Origin: Dendrolimus kikuchii
Lineage: Eukaryota > Arthropoda > Insecta > Lepidoptera > Lasiocampidae
Length of the DNA stretch: 64,000 bases
NCBI GenBank assembly: GCA_019925095.2
Contig: CM034392.1
Coordinates: 19,758,387 to 19,822,386 of the forward strand
Reading direction: 5' to 3'
Shown here piece after piece: positions 44,756-55,608 of the stretch. The position numbers and the translations under genes are program-made. The notes under the pieces are model-generated. The model saw only the letters and a list, made by a program, of their open reading frames with translations, was not told where the DNA came from and ran no database searches. Numbering within the stretch: the stretch's first letter is position 1; every line of letters starts with the position of its first letter.

Positions 44756-45297
44756 CATTTTTTTAAAGACACGTGCAGACCTAACTTTTTTCTTATTATA
44801 ATATAGTTTTACCCATCATCACAACAGATGATTAGTGAGTATACGGTCTAACATGCATTACCAACTTTATTCCAATGTGACTTGAAGGCACACATATTCG
44901 AAGTTTCAAGAAGACAATGAGGAGTTGTTATTTCTCAGAAGCTCATGCTATTACATCTATAGCGTTAGCTCGTACTTCTGTTTGCTCTATAGTAAATAGT
45001 AAACATTGAATTTATCAGTGCAATTTCGAGACATAATTTCTAAAATGTGTCCTGTACAAAACCGATATAATAAGTAATCTGCATCAATAATCTAGTATAT
45101 AGTCGTTGGCTATCATTTTTGGTACTTCTCTCAAATGATTCAAGTGTCTGTAGCTGTTTAAACTAATATTAAATGGTTCATTTCTATCTTTCAGTTTGGA
45201 TGGATTGACCAAAGTGAAGTGAATCATTCAATGTCACTGAACACCGTCGTGCTCTTTCAGCCTTCAACTTGCAACTAAATTGATCTATTTGGTTTGA
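44756..45297. other. Unassigned stretch
   Basis: Nothing recognised. Confidence 0.4.
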
Positions 45298-45545
45298 TTG
45301 ATAATAATAATCGGCAGACAAACACACATATTGTATATCCCCAAATTAAGCAAGTTACGCTTGTGTTATACGTAATATACAACTCACTTATCTGGGACCG
45401 ATTCTAGACATCCAGACCATAGTAAATAAGGGAGAAAATTCGTTTCCGAAATTCACCATGTCAGGAAGCGAGCCCGGAGCCTCGGCGTTGCAGTGATGTA
45501 GGCCGGCAAAGGCTGAGCCCGGTAAACCACAGAGGCCGTCTAATT
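45298..45545 (-). mobile_element. SINE2, full-length-like copy
   Basis: 'ataataataatcggcagaca' at the tail, body 'aagcaagttacgcttgtgtt', and a head ending 'aaaccacagaggccgtct' on +. The B-box region ('aggaagcgagcccgg') is mutated. Confidence 0.82.
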
Positions 45546-46129
45546 ATATATTAATTAATAATTGATTCAATTAACCCCATAAATATTTTTTTATTATGGT
45601 ACAAGTTCGGGGTTCATTGCTATCTATATCTATTAGAGCACGAAGTCCAGGACATGCGTATCTACTTTATTTCCGTTATTTTGCCGATTCTATGGTATTA
45701 TACTGTCTATAAATTTCTTATCCCTGCCAGTACTTTCCGGGATATTAACCAATTTTACATCGTGACGAAGAAAAGGTTAAATAAGTAATTTTCTAATTAC
45801 TCTTAAACGACGCTGGTAAATTCAACGAGCGGTAGAAAGTGTCTGCATACCAAGGTTATTTGAAGGCCAAGCGGATGTATTTTTTTTATAATACTTTATA
45901 TTATTTGTTTTTATTATAAAAAAAAATCAAGCTCTTTGCTAAACATATTATTTATCGTATTTAAATTTTCTATACTATATGCAATAGCAACAAGTAATTG
46001 TGATTTGAACACGATAAAAACTATTGTTATGCACTGAATAAAATAATAAGTAGACAATAACAATAAATATTAAAAAATGAAATATTAAAATCTGTAACTA
46101 TATTATTGTTGAATTCAAGTAATTATAGT
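45546..46129. other. Unassigned AT-rich stretch
   Basis: Nothing recognised. Confidence 0.4.
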
Positions 46130-46820
46130 GATTCTAAAGTTTTACAGACAATATTAGTGATTTTCCACGGACTATCCTGCAGCAGAAGCGCCGGTAGAAT
46201 TTCCCGACACGCGTCACTCAACGATATCATCCGCCGGGCTCTTGTCACCGCCGGGGTACCTTTCATTTTGGAACCAAACGGCTTGTGCCGCTACGATCGC
46301 AGGAGACCGGATGGGATGACGCTGATTCCCTGGAAGATGGGCCGCCCCTTAGTGTGGGATGCTACTTGCGTTGACACTCTGGCGGCGTTCCATCTTTCAA
46401 GTACGTGCACTACCGCCGGTTCTGCTGCAGCCGAACAGGAGGCCGTCAAACGCCGCAAATATTGGAAATGGTTACACATTTGTGGCATTTGGGGTGGAAA
46501 CTCTGGGTCCGTGGGGTCCTAACGCTCTAAAGGTCTACCGTGACGTTGCTAAGCGTTTAGTAGACGTCACACGCGACCAGCTGGCGTGTATTTCGCTCAA
46601 AAATTAAGCATTGCTATACAACGTGGCAACGCCGCCACCCTTCTGGGAAGGTTCCCGGTAAGTGACAGTGGTTTGGGACCAATAACTTATCTTTAGATAT
46701 TTTCCCCTTTTTTATTTAGTTTTAGTTTTTATATTGTATAGTTTGTAGTTTATTTTTAAGTTTATAATTATTGTAGTTTTATTAATATTTATGATTTAAA
46801 TAAAATATAGCTTATATTAA
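46130..46820 (+). pseudogene. LINE family X 3' end, copy 2 (endonuclease-like C-terminus)
   Basis: The longest copy of this C-terminus, in three frames broken by two frameshifts. Frame 1 (to about 46455): [53 protein letters not shown]. Frame 2 (about 46450-46575): [20 protein letters not shown]. Frame 3 (about 46580-46696): LSIAIQRGNAATLLG to the TAG at 46694. The spacing RPDG...LVWDAT resembles the PD...(D/E)xx core of PD-(D/E)XK nucleases, as in the restriction-like endonuclease that follows the polymerase in some LINEs. That functional reading is inference. A T/A-rich 3' UTR follows to about 46820. 5'-truncated, no polymerase. Confidence 0.78.
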
Positions 46821-47009
46821 TAGTACTTTTAGTTGAAAATATTTTTAACTATCGATAAAACGCTTACAGATGGTTGTGAAGTAATTTTGTAAATTTGTTT
46901 TATGCATTCATATTAGAAAACACCTGGATGGTAGTCAAGATTTCATAAATTCGTTTAAATTATAATTAACTTTTGATTGTTATTTGTTGCGCCGTGTGAA
47001 TTTATAATA

Positions 47010-47800
47010 TTCTAACTAATGTTCTAAATAGGCCGAAACTATACACTGAAGATATAAAAAAAAAAGCAACTGGGATAGAGTATATAAAAGATGGTGGACA
47101 CAATGCAATATTTTTAGATTTCTTGTCTTTTTGTGTGTTTTTTGGTATTCACGTAAAAATAACTGAGCTGATTTCGATGTGGTTTTCGCTGATAGATAGC
47201 AAATTCTTAGATTTGAAATCTGCACTACTTTTTATCTTGGGAATTCGGCGAGAGTTTTCCTGGGAATTATTTAAGATGGCCAGTTGAAAAAAAATCGAAT
47301 TCCAATGCGGTTTTTTTATTAATCGATAGCAAATTTTGTGTAATAAAATGTGTGATTTTTTTTATATCCCGGGAGTGGTTGAAATTCTTTAGGTGCATAA
47401 AAATTTGTTTATTCCGAGACAGTTTCCACTAAAACAATAGCTTACATTCTTTTTAAATGGTGCCATACTTCGCGTTCTGGGAATCCCGCGGGAATTTTCC
47501 CGGGTATAGGACAAATTAGTTAGATTTCATAAATATTAGCTGATTTCGATACGATTTCACTAAAACGATAGCCAAGTCCTTTTTAAAGTAATGCGATACT
47601 TTATATTCCGCGAATCCCGCGGGAATGTGCCCGGGAATGTTATAAAGTGGGTAGGATACATAAAAGTCACCTGATTCAGATTCAATTGATACGAAAACAA
47701 CATAATCCGAGACCTTTTATATTCCCCGGGATTCCTTCCTTCGAAACTACGTGATATTTTAGCACTTGCTTCATATGACAGTTTCTATGTTTATTAGAAC
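47010..47800 (+). mobile_element. Family C retroposed repeats (composite)
   Basis: From 'attctaactaatgttctaaa' onward, several blocks of family C occur one after another: 'gatttcttgtctttttgtg', 'cgcgggaattttcccgggta', then twice more 'aatcccgcgggaat'. It looks like successive partial duplications. Confidence 0.6.
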
Positions 47801-47939
47801 AGATTTAGTTAAGTATGCCTTTAGTAACATTACTTATTCTTATTATACTTATATTACACAGTCGAAAATATCGTATGTATACGAATGGTATATTCATGAT
47901 ATTGGAAATTGGATATTGGATATTGGACAATAATAATAA

Positions 47940-48634
47940 TGTTACGTGCGAGCGGGGGTACGACGCACTTGGGGTTGGAAGGAAACACCAGTTTTTTTTA
48001 ACTAAACCCTTTTATTAACTTACACAGCCGCAAGTAATTCCTCTCCGCAAGATTGCCCCTATACGCACGACTAACGATGCACTGTCCCGACGATAAGACG
48101 TCTCACTCACAATACCGTCGCCGATATTGCGTACACCACCTCCTGCTACTGCAGTGCTCACCGCCGAATTTTCCGCGTGTAGCTCGCTTCTGGATCTCCT
48201 CCCAAACTATGATACACTCTTTCTACACTTCACTCCACTAAACTTGTCACTAAATTCACCACTTAACTCGTCACTGTCTTCTATTAAACTTCTCTTCCAA
48301 TTCTTTCATATCGCACTTATTGCTTCGCTATCTTGAACTGAACTCAACTTTAAACTGCCCGGCGCGTCTTACGCTGCTTATATACCCGGAAGAATCTTCT
48401 GGAAGCCATAATTTCGATCTTCTTTTCGTTATTCTTTTATTTACTATCTGTCCCTTTCTAAAGATTTATATATATATCTCTGTCTTTTCCTTCCCAGACT
48501 TTCTATTCTAGAACTTTCGTTTATCGTCTATCCCTTTCTAAAATCTATCTGTCCTTGTCTTTTCTTTCCAGAATCTTCTACATTTTTCTAAAAGTTCTTA
48601 AACCAACTAGATTATTCCACCATCACTCGCCACA
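47940..48634 (-). mobile_element. Solo LTR, probably Ty3/gypsy-type
   Basis: 695 bp starting TGTGGCGAGTG and ending CGCACGTAACA on -, i.e. TG...CA termini. ATAA is present on both sides (47936-47939 and 48635-48638) as a 4-bp target-site duplication. Inside are a TATATAA (48384 to 48378) and an AATAAAAG signal (48016 to 48009). No internal coding region or second LTR is in the window, so the element was probably lost by LTR-LTR recombination. The open frames inside it are not genes. The gypsy assignment rests on the 4-bp duplication and LTR layout and is tentative. Confidence 0.8.
48336..48384 (-). promoter_or_regulatory. LTR core promoter
   Basis: TATATAA at 48384-48378 with CAGTT-type initiator matches at about 48356 (28 bases downstream) and TCAGTT at 48341-48336. 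Either could mark the start of R. Inferred from sequence only. Confidence 0.55.
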
Positions 48635-48655
48635 ATAATAATGTTCTTGAATTTG

Positions 48656-49060
48656 TGCAGTAATATAAGAAAGAAAACTAAATTTAAAGATACCATACAT
48701 CATGTAAGAAAGCTTAAGTGGAAGTGGACTGGACATGTGGTACGATACTCGGACCAGAGATGGACAAGAATAGTGACGGAATGGCGCGGCCCCACGTATG
48801 GCAAACGTCGTGTGGGGCGCCCGCTCAAGCGGTGCGACGACGACATTCGCGCCGTCGCGGGCCCAAGTTGGCTCGCAGTGGCCGCGGACAGAAATCACTG
48901 GGCGCAACTGGAGGAGGCCTTTACCCGGATGGGGGGTCCAAAAGTAGAACAATAAAAATAATAAATTGACGAATAAAATAACAATAATGAATAAATAAAA
49001 AATTAATAATAATAAATTGACGAAAAATAATATGACATTTTAAAATTATTGTATAGTTTA
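48656..49060 (+). pseudogene. RTE-type LINE 3' end, second family
   Basis: Frame ending at 48955: RKKTKFKDTIHHVRKLKWKWTGHVVRYSDQRW, VGRPLKRCDDDIRAVAG, HWAQLEEAFTRMGGP, the C-terminus of another RTE-like polymerase family (compare LKWQWAGH...GRPPARW at 25763-26235). It is followed by an A-rich tail with imperfect 'aataataaattgacg' repeats. 5'-truncated close to the solo LTR. Confidence 0.85.
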
Positions 49061-49134
49061 ATGTTATTATGGACCTAATAAAAAGGCTTTTTATTTTATT
49101 TATTTATTTGTGCAGCGTTTTTGTACAATACAGT

Positions 49135-49330
49135 ATATTCTATTCTATATTTCCAAGTTAATAAATTACGCTTGTGTTATGGGCAATATACAACGGAATA
49201 CTCTGGGGCCGATCTCAGACCATAGTAAATAGGTTAGAATGTGTAGAAACCAGCCACAAGAGGCGCACACTCGACTCTACGCCGTTAAAAGGCACGCGGG
49301 TGCCTTAGCTACTAGGCCGCCTGATTTTAT
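49135..49330 (-). mobile_element. SINE2 copy with variant head
   Basis: Body 'aaattacgcttgtgttatgg', 'ggaatactctggggccgatc'. The head side ('tgccttagctactaggccgc') differs from 5193-5440, possibly a related subfamily with another tRNA-like head. Confidence 0.75.
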
Positions 49331-49636
49331 AGGACTATAAAACATGTCATATGAATATAGATTGCCTCCAGGTTTATTTCAAATATAATGTTCGATTAAA
49401 ATTGAATTTGTGAGGCCATTAAGAAGTAATAAAATAATAAAAAACACGCCTTTTCGATGTTTTGTCAAGATAATGATCGTTTTAATTAATGGTAGAATGT
49501 AAATGTATTGCTTTACTAAGTTTATGTACAAGCACATGTTCTTTTAATAGAACGTTGTTGATTTTTAATTAATAAATTAGAAATTTTAAGTATATCTATA
49601 CAATTCATATAATAAACGTAATTAGCCTAAAAACAT
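49331..49636. other. Unassigned stretch
   Basis: Nothing recognised. Confidence 0.4.
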
Positions 49637-50013
49637 TAAGGGCCGCTTGCATAACGTTTCTTAAATTTATTTAAGAAACAGAAAACGAATTTAACAGCCT
49701 TAAATACAATCAGCGTCTCGCACAACGCAAAATTTACCGCTAAATATATTTAACGAACTGTCAATACGTTTTGTGTAAAACGTATTTAGGCAGGAGCCTT
49801 AAGAACAGACGAGTGTGCATGACAAGAGTTATGAATGTCAAAGAAGCAAGTGAGGTGTGTAAGAATGGGCCTAAATGGCGCTCTGTTGTTCGTGCCTACC
49901 CCGCAAGGGAACTGGCGTGAAGTTATGTATGTATGTATGTATGTATGTATTTAGGCAGTTTAATATGATTAACTAATTTTATTTAAAGGCGATCGTTATG
50001 CAAGCGGCCCTTA
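49637..50013. mobile_element. MITE with TA-type ends, interrupted
   Basis: TAAGGGCCGCTTGCATAACG (49637-49656) and its exact complement (49994-50013) are the termini, with TA as the likely target duplication included at each end. Without the nested LINE tail (49794-49946) and its duplicated target the element is about 210 bp. It also has sub-terminal inverted matches ('taaatttatttaag'/'taattttatttaaa'). Confidence 0.85.
49794..49946 (+). mobile_element. LINE family RA tail nested in a MITE
   Basis: 153-bp RA tail from 'gagccttaagaacagacga' to (TATG)n. GTATTTAGGCAG stands on both sides (49782-49793 and 49947-49958). The GTAT part could also be tail, so the duplication is 8-12 bp. Insertion postdates the MITE. 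Confidence 0.9.
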
Positions 50014-50419
50014 GTATGGCACCTAACAATCAGTGTGTTAAATGTGCATAAAACCCATATCTCGCCATTACTAGCGAGATAAAGAAAATACTGGAATTAT
50101 ATTTAAGTATTGAATTAGACATATCTATGTCTTAAATATAATTGCAGTATTTTCTTCAAACAAGATTGTTTGGAATCAATATGAAAAAAATGCTCTCTCT
50201 ATAAAATACCTGTAAAAAATTACCTGAAATATATTGTTAGCTATTGAAATGCAGATTATCGGTATATAGCAGTAAATACCTTTAGCTGCCAACACCGGCG
50301 GCATACCTAATTTGTTAACAGTGCATGAATTGTATTATAATAAACTAATTCAGAAGAAATATTAAATATTGGTCAAGTGCTTGACAGTCCATATACATAT
50401 ACACACAATGAAGAATTTC
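50014..50419. other. Unassigned stretch
   Basis: 'aaatactggaattatatttaag' near 50086 is inversely repeated near 50132-50153 ('cttaaatataattgcagtatttt'), a fold-back of about 20 bp. Otherwise nothing recognised. Confidence 0.5.
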
Positions 50420-50975
50420 GCAGAGGTGAGGGGGCATCCTGAAATTACGCCACACACGTTAAAGGGGGGGTCGACGAAGTGTGACATTGTGTGACAAGGG
50501 GTGGGAGGGGTCCTAAATTTCGTGACGTCACATTTCATATATTATATCGTTGTAATATATTTAAGCTTCAAAACACGAAATTTAAAGTATTAACGAAAAA
50601 CTTCAAAACATTTCCATCTGTATATGTACGAGAATAGTGTTTAAATTATTAAATATAATGTATTCTATCTCATTCTCTTGCAGGGATAATCCTATAGATT
50701 TATTTGTTTATCTCTTTAGCGCCGCTTTTTCGTTTCATCGAGCTTAAAATCACAGCGATTCTAAAGAAGATTCATTTCAATAATTTAAATGGATATAAAA
50801 CTAATTACGGAACTGCTGTTTTAATTTAATAATTTATTGATGTAAAATTGCAAAATATGTAATGTCACACTGTGATGGAGTGGAGTGTCACGAATGTGAC
50901 CAGCTGTGACAAGGACGGGAGGGGAGGTCAAAAAAATCATGAAATACATAAGACGTAATTTGTGATTGGTCCCTG
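50420..50975. repeat. Paired GTGTGACAAGG-type repeats
   Basis: Two similar G-rich blocks in the same orientation, 50450-50545 ('aagtgtgacattgtgtgaca', 'aggggtgggaggggtcc') and 50870-50975 ('gaatgtgaccagctgtgaca', 'aggacgggaggggaggtc'), about 420 bp apart. Possibly ends or repeats of an old element; class unknown. Confidence 0.5.
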
Positions 50976-51239
50976 ATCTATGTCCACTGGTTTCATCGTT
51001 TTACTCTAGAACCTTAAAAAGTATTTGATCAAAACACCACACTTCGAGGTTTTCAGATATCGACAATATATCTTCGACTGGCTTAACCGCCAGCCCGTGA
51101 TAATTCCAAATACTATTACAGAAAACTTTAATAAGCATTGTGTTCTTCTTGATTAGGATTCAAAATAATGGTATTGGAACAATATGCGAGTGGTGTCTTA
51201 GTCAGTAGCTAGTTCCTATATCTCGTATTCATTATTCAC

Positions 51240-51345
51240 TCACTTACCTTACCATCGATTGCAATTTGACATTACTTGTCTTGACTATCTTATGTCAAAT
51301 TTTAACCTATAGTAAGGCAAATGAACGATTGGTAAGATAAAGCAT
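51240..51345. mobile_element. MITE family M1, copy 2
   Basis: 'tcacttaccttaccatcgat' faces 'atagtaaggcaaatgaacg' with 'aatttgacatta'/'tatgtcaaatttt' inside, as in 3383-3505. Confidence 0.75.
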
Positions 51346-51390
51346 TGGTCATAAATATAGGCATAACTGGACAAGATTCGTGATTTTATC

Positions 51391-51700
51391 CATGCAGGAA
51401 CGGAGAAAGAATACAATTTCCTGCGGTCGGGCGGCCGGTCGTAAGAGGCGACTTAACAACCCACAGCCAGGTGGTAGGGCATTTGCCCGACTGAATGGCT
51501 ACCACCCCTGTTCTAAAGTATGTCGCCATAACAACCTTAAGTTGTGTTCCGGCATTAGTGACCAGGTTCCAGTTTCCCTTAAGAGAGCAGCAGCGCATTT
51601 GTAGCAACTTTGCTGTTGCAAATGTCCATAGACGATGGTAACCGCTTTCCATCAAGTGGGCCGTCTGCCTGTCTGCTGATCTCCTGCAATAAAAAAAAGA
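51391..51700 (+). mobile_element. SINE-A, full-length with poly(A)
   Basis: From 'atgcaggaacggagaaagaa' to 'tctgctgatctcctgcaata' and an A run at 51688-51697. Defines the family's sense strand. Confidence 0.9.
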
Positions 51701-52171
51701 TCATATAGGTAGTTCAGTCATCTTTATTCCCAAAGGGAAGCAAACTGTAGCAGCCAGCCCATCCAATGGAACGTGAACCTCACTTATGTATAAAAATTAT
51801 TGCAATAAATACCGGCCTCTATAGAAATTTATAGCCCTTTAAAAAGACCGATGTCGTAGCATAAAGAAAAAACCTCGGCGGGAAGTTCCCTCAAAGTTGT
51901 TACTGTATGCGGAATAAATAACATCCATCATTGTAAATGCACTGCCAGAAGACCTGCAATTAATGTACAAAAATAGCCACACATCTACCAAGTATAATTT
52001 GGAAAAATACTGTATCAGTTCCTACGGTGGACCATCGGGCTCACAAATGCAGACTTAGGACTAAATCAGAACCATATACTAGTAAGACGATAAATTCGCT
52101 TATTATTATTTAATCGGAAGTAAAAACTTGAATTGTGATAACAATACTTTGCCTCACGTGAACAAAAGGCT
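51701..52171. other. Unassigned stretch
   Basis: Nothing assigned. Confidence 0.4.
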
Positions 52172-52400
52172 GGTTTATACATCGGACAACGCATCAGCAT
52201 TGCCATTCAGAGAGGCAATGTGGCCAGTCTTTTGGGCACGTTTCCGCCTGACAGCGGTCTGGAACTAGATTTTATACTTTAATTTTAGTTTGTATATATA
52301 GTTTATTTTTAGTTTAATTTATTGTATAGTTTAATTTATTTATAATTTAGTTTATTTATAATTAGATACCTATATAATAGTATTTTTAAGATAGTTTAGT
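52172..52400 (+). pseudogene. LINE family X 3' end, copy 3
   Basis: A 36-codon end (IGQRISIAIQRGNVASLLGT ... to the TAA at 52280-52282), followed by a T/A-rich 3' UTR with repeated 'tttagtttattt' units, as in the other two copies. Confidence 0.82.
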
Positions 52401-52529
52401 TTACAATTTTTGTTTTATTTTAAAATAGTAAATTATCAAAATAATTAAATAAAATTTTATAGTATAAATAATACTTTGCCTGTGCTCCTATTTCTGATAT
52501 AAAAACAATATTGGGTATATTACTTTTAA

Positions 52530-52720
52530 GTGTCCGGAATAAAATATATTTGTATGTTTGTTTGTTATGCTTTTACGGAAAAACTATTGAACTAATTTGG
52601 CTGAAATTTGGTAATGTAATTTTAATACCGAGGGTGGACAAGGCATACTTTTCATCGTGTATTCAGGGATAGATTTTGCGGTAGATTCATGTAAAGATTA
52701 TCCCAGAAAGTAGGATAGGT
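52530..52720 (-). mobile_element. Right-part fragment of the minisatellite element family
   Basis: On -, 'gatgaaaagtatgccttg', 'ccaccctcggtattaaaatt', 'atttcagccaaattagttca' and 'gcataacaaacaaaca' are colinear with the right part of copies 1-3. No minisatellite. Confidence 0.75.
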
Positions 52721-53202
52721 TTTTTGTAGTGAATTGGCATGTACAGTTAAGCACTGTAGCGTGAGGAAATGAGAATGAAATTTAAATATCATTATGGTAT
52801 TAGAATAAGAATAAAGAAGGAAGTGTAGATTTGTACTGGTACAAATGACCTCAAAATGTTCTCTTTAGAAGGCCACTTTTAATACTTTATTTAAATGATT
52901 AGGAATCGGTTTTTATGTACTATTCTTTATCTAAAAAAAGCGACCTTAAAATTCCATATTTTGTTGCAATTTTTTTGTTTCTTCATTAACATACCAGGAA
53001 CACAAAAGAAGCATTATTTAAATACCAAATAAAATAGAGTAATTTTAGTTTAATTGAAAAAAAAAATCTAGTGGGAAGTGTTGTCAGTTATGCTAATGTC
53101 AAATAGACCAATCAAATTGAATTATTTTAGTTGGAACGCACAGAACTGAGGGGACTCAGCGGTATACTTTGACATTGTATGATTTTAAACTTGGTTATAT
53201 CC
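52721..53202. other. Unassigned stretch
   Basis: AT-rich, nothing recognised. Confidence 0.4.
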
Positions 53203-53340
53203 GTCCAGGAACGTCGAAAGAATACAATTTCCTGTGGCCGGGCGGTCTGTCGTAAGAGGTGACAAAACAACCCACAACCAGGTGGTAGGATATTTGAGCG
53301 TCCATCTGCCTGTTTGCTGAACCCATGAAATAAAAAAAAA
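53203..53340 (+). mobile_element. SINE-A with internal deletion
   Basis: The head to 'ggtggtaggatatttgagc' joins directly to 'gtccatctgcctgtttgctg' and an A run. About 160 bp of the middle is missing. Confidence 0.85.
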
Positions 53341-53674
53341 TCATCCACTTTCGTGGATTCATCCAAATTAAAAGACAAAATCAAACTATTTAATATCGGC
53401 TTTAGTAGTATTTTCATAGTTTTTTTATTATTTTAAACCGTATTGTAGCTTCACTGGTGTTAAGCCAATTTAAATTATAATAAGATTCTTTCATTTTATT
53501 GTTCAAAAGTTATACGGGAAGACACTATATTAAAAATAATGTATAACTCCATTTATTGAATTAAATAAAAAATCAGTTGCTGCAAAAGGTCTAATGTGTG
53601 TGTTGGGGGTAAATGAATTAACTTCGTTGGTATTTACTGATCAATTATTTACCAAAAAAATAATCTTATACTAA
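53341..53674. other. Unassigned stretch
   Basis: Nothing recognised. Confidence 0.4.
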
Positions 53675-53912
53675 TATATAAACCTGAAGGGTTTGTTTGT
53701 TTGAACGCGCTAATCTCAGGAACTACTGGTCTGATTTAAAAAATTCTTTCAGTTTTAAATAGTCCATTTATTGAGGAAGGCTATAGGCTATCATCTATAT
53801 ATATCATCACGCTAAGACCAATAGCAGCGGAACACCAATGAAGAATGTTTCAAAATTAGAAAACAAATTCCACGCGAACGACGTCGCGGGCACTGCTAGT
53901 AATTCATAAATC
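53675..53912 (-). mobile_element. Family D SINE-like repeat
   Basis: 'gaagggtttgtttgtttgaa', 'aatctcaggaactactggtc', 'cacgctaagaccaatagcag' and 'gaacgacgtcgcgggc' on +, the reverse orientation of 24485-24870, ending near 'actgctagta'. Confidence 0.7.
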
Positions 53913-54574
53913 TTCACGATATGCGACGTAACATGTTTTTTTTGTAATTTTTGTATAGTTTTTTTAAGTTAAGAAAAAATTACCAAATTGCCTCTAAATT
54001 ATTGACATGAAACTATTTTACAGGAAAACAGGATAAGGAAATATACTACATCTTTTTCAAAGAGAGATAAATAATTTGGTTTTTTTTTAATACTACTTTA
54101 TTTTATTCACAATAGAATAATAATGCATCTGAAAAACGACCGCGTCTATGCAATCCTCGCTATTGGTGGGAAAATCAATGCCGAAAAATCGTCAAGGACG
54201 TTGGCGTTGCTACAAGCCTTAAAGAACATCGTTTTACTTTATAATACTTGACTAACAATAATGCACACAACTATACACCTTGTAAAATATGTTTTCAACC
54301 TAATGTTACATTAACATGTAATGTATATGTTCCCATTGACTTCGATGACCTAGGCTCAGTATTGTACTTATAGTCTTAACGGATTATAGGTAAAATATAA
54401 GTTTAAGTTTCCTTCACTATACTTATTTTATAATTATATATATAATGCCTTTTCTAATATATAAACTCGTGTACTATTTATTTAAAAAAAATATATATGG
54501 CGACCACCTCTAATCTTTATGTTTTCCGCAATTCCACTACAGCATTGTATACCATATGTATTTAGGTTACCTAT
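53913..54574. other. Unassigned stretch
   Basis: AT-rich, nothing recognised. Confidence 0.4.
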
Positions 54575-54738
54575 ATATACATACATACATACATATATAA
54601 CTTCACGCCAGTTCCCTTGCGGGGTAGGCACGAACAACAGAGCGCCATTTAGGCTTATTCTTACACATCTCACTTGCTTCTTTGACATTCATAACTCTTG
54701 TCATGCAAGCTCGTCTGTTTTTAAGGCTCCTGACATCT
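54575..54738 (-). mobile_element. LINE family RA 3' tail
   Basis: (CATA)n at 54575-54597, then the RA tail to 'aaggctcctgacat'. 5'-truncated. 'ctatatatacata' on one side and 'ctataccatatac' on the other are too simple to call a duplication. Confidence 0.86.
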
Positions 54739-55546
54739 ATACCATATACCTATGGTACCTATATATCTATGCCATTATAGTAATAATTCCTCAGTGGAAG
54801 GGGAAATGACTTTAAAATAGAGAAAAGATTTCAAGGGAAGTAATTTGGCAGCAGATCCCGAAAATGCAAATTTTATCATTATTATCTGTTTGAAACTCAT
54901 CACAAAGGTAGCTTCTATTCCGGGTCAACTCTACCTGATTAACGTGGACGAAGTCGCGGACGAGTACTATATTCTACATAGTACTTTTTTAAAATTAAAA
55001 TGTTACACAATTTTAATTAATATAAAGGTATTATTTATTATAAATTATACAATTTAAGTATAGGTTTCGTTTTGTAATCTGTTTATAAAAGTGTTCATTA
55101 TAAATAATGTATGCTTTTAGTAGGTAGGGTCGCTTATGTAACATTGAGTAAATATATGGAATGTATCAATAGAGCCAATTGACGTGTAAAAATTTGAGGT
55201 TTTGTTTATATATTGCACATCGAGAACAGATTTATGACATGTGCCTAGTTCGGTAGAAAGTGGTAGTGATATTGAATTACGTATTTGCACGACGTATTAG
55301 GTCCGTATTTTAGTGCATTATGCATGCATAAAACGAAGCTAAATTTAAATTATTATAATTAGATCGCGTGTAAAGTATTTCATATTTAAAATCGTCGAGT
55401 TATTTTTGATTCTTCTTTTTAAATATGGCTAATGGCTTTCATCCTTACTAATAATTTATCTGTCAAATATTTGTTGTTATTCAATTGGCTATCACTTTTT
55501 AATGATGCTTAAAATTACTATTGATCAAATAATAATGTTATTTGCA
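54739..55546. other. Unassigned stretch with a short retroposon scrap
   Basis: 'gtggacgaagtcgcggac' at 54944-54962 is the common end motif of family C/D repeats. The rest is unassigned. Confidence 0.45.
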
Positions 55547-55608
55547 ATAATACATACATACATATTATCACGCCTTTTTCCCATGAGGGTAGGCAGAGAC
55601 TATAGATA
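55547..55608 (-). mobile_element. Short LINE tail of an RA-related family
   Basis: (CATA)n followed by 'attatcacgcctttttccca' and 'gagggtaggcagagac'. It parallels 'cttcacgccagttcccttgc...ggggtaggcacgaa' of family RA but is a distinct sequence. Only about 60 bp. Confidence 0.65.

Noticed and set aside
47940..48634. Host coding exons suggested by short ORFs at 48053-48511
   Set aside because: The interval is explained by a solo LTR with TG...CA ends and a target duplication.
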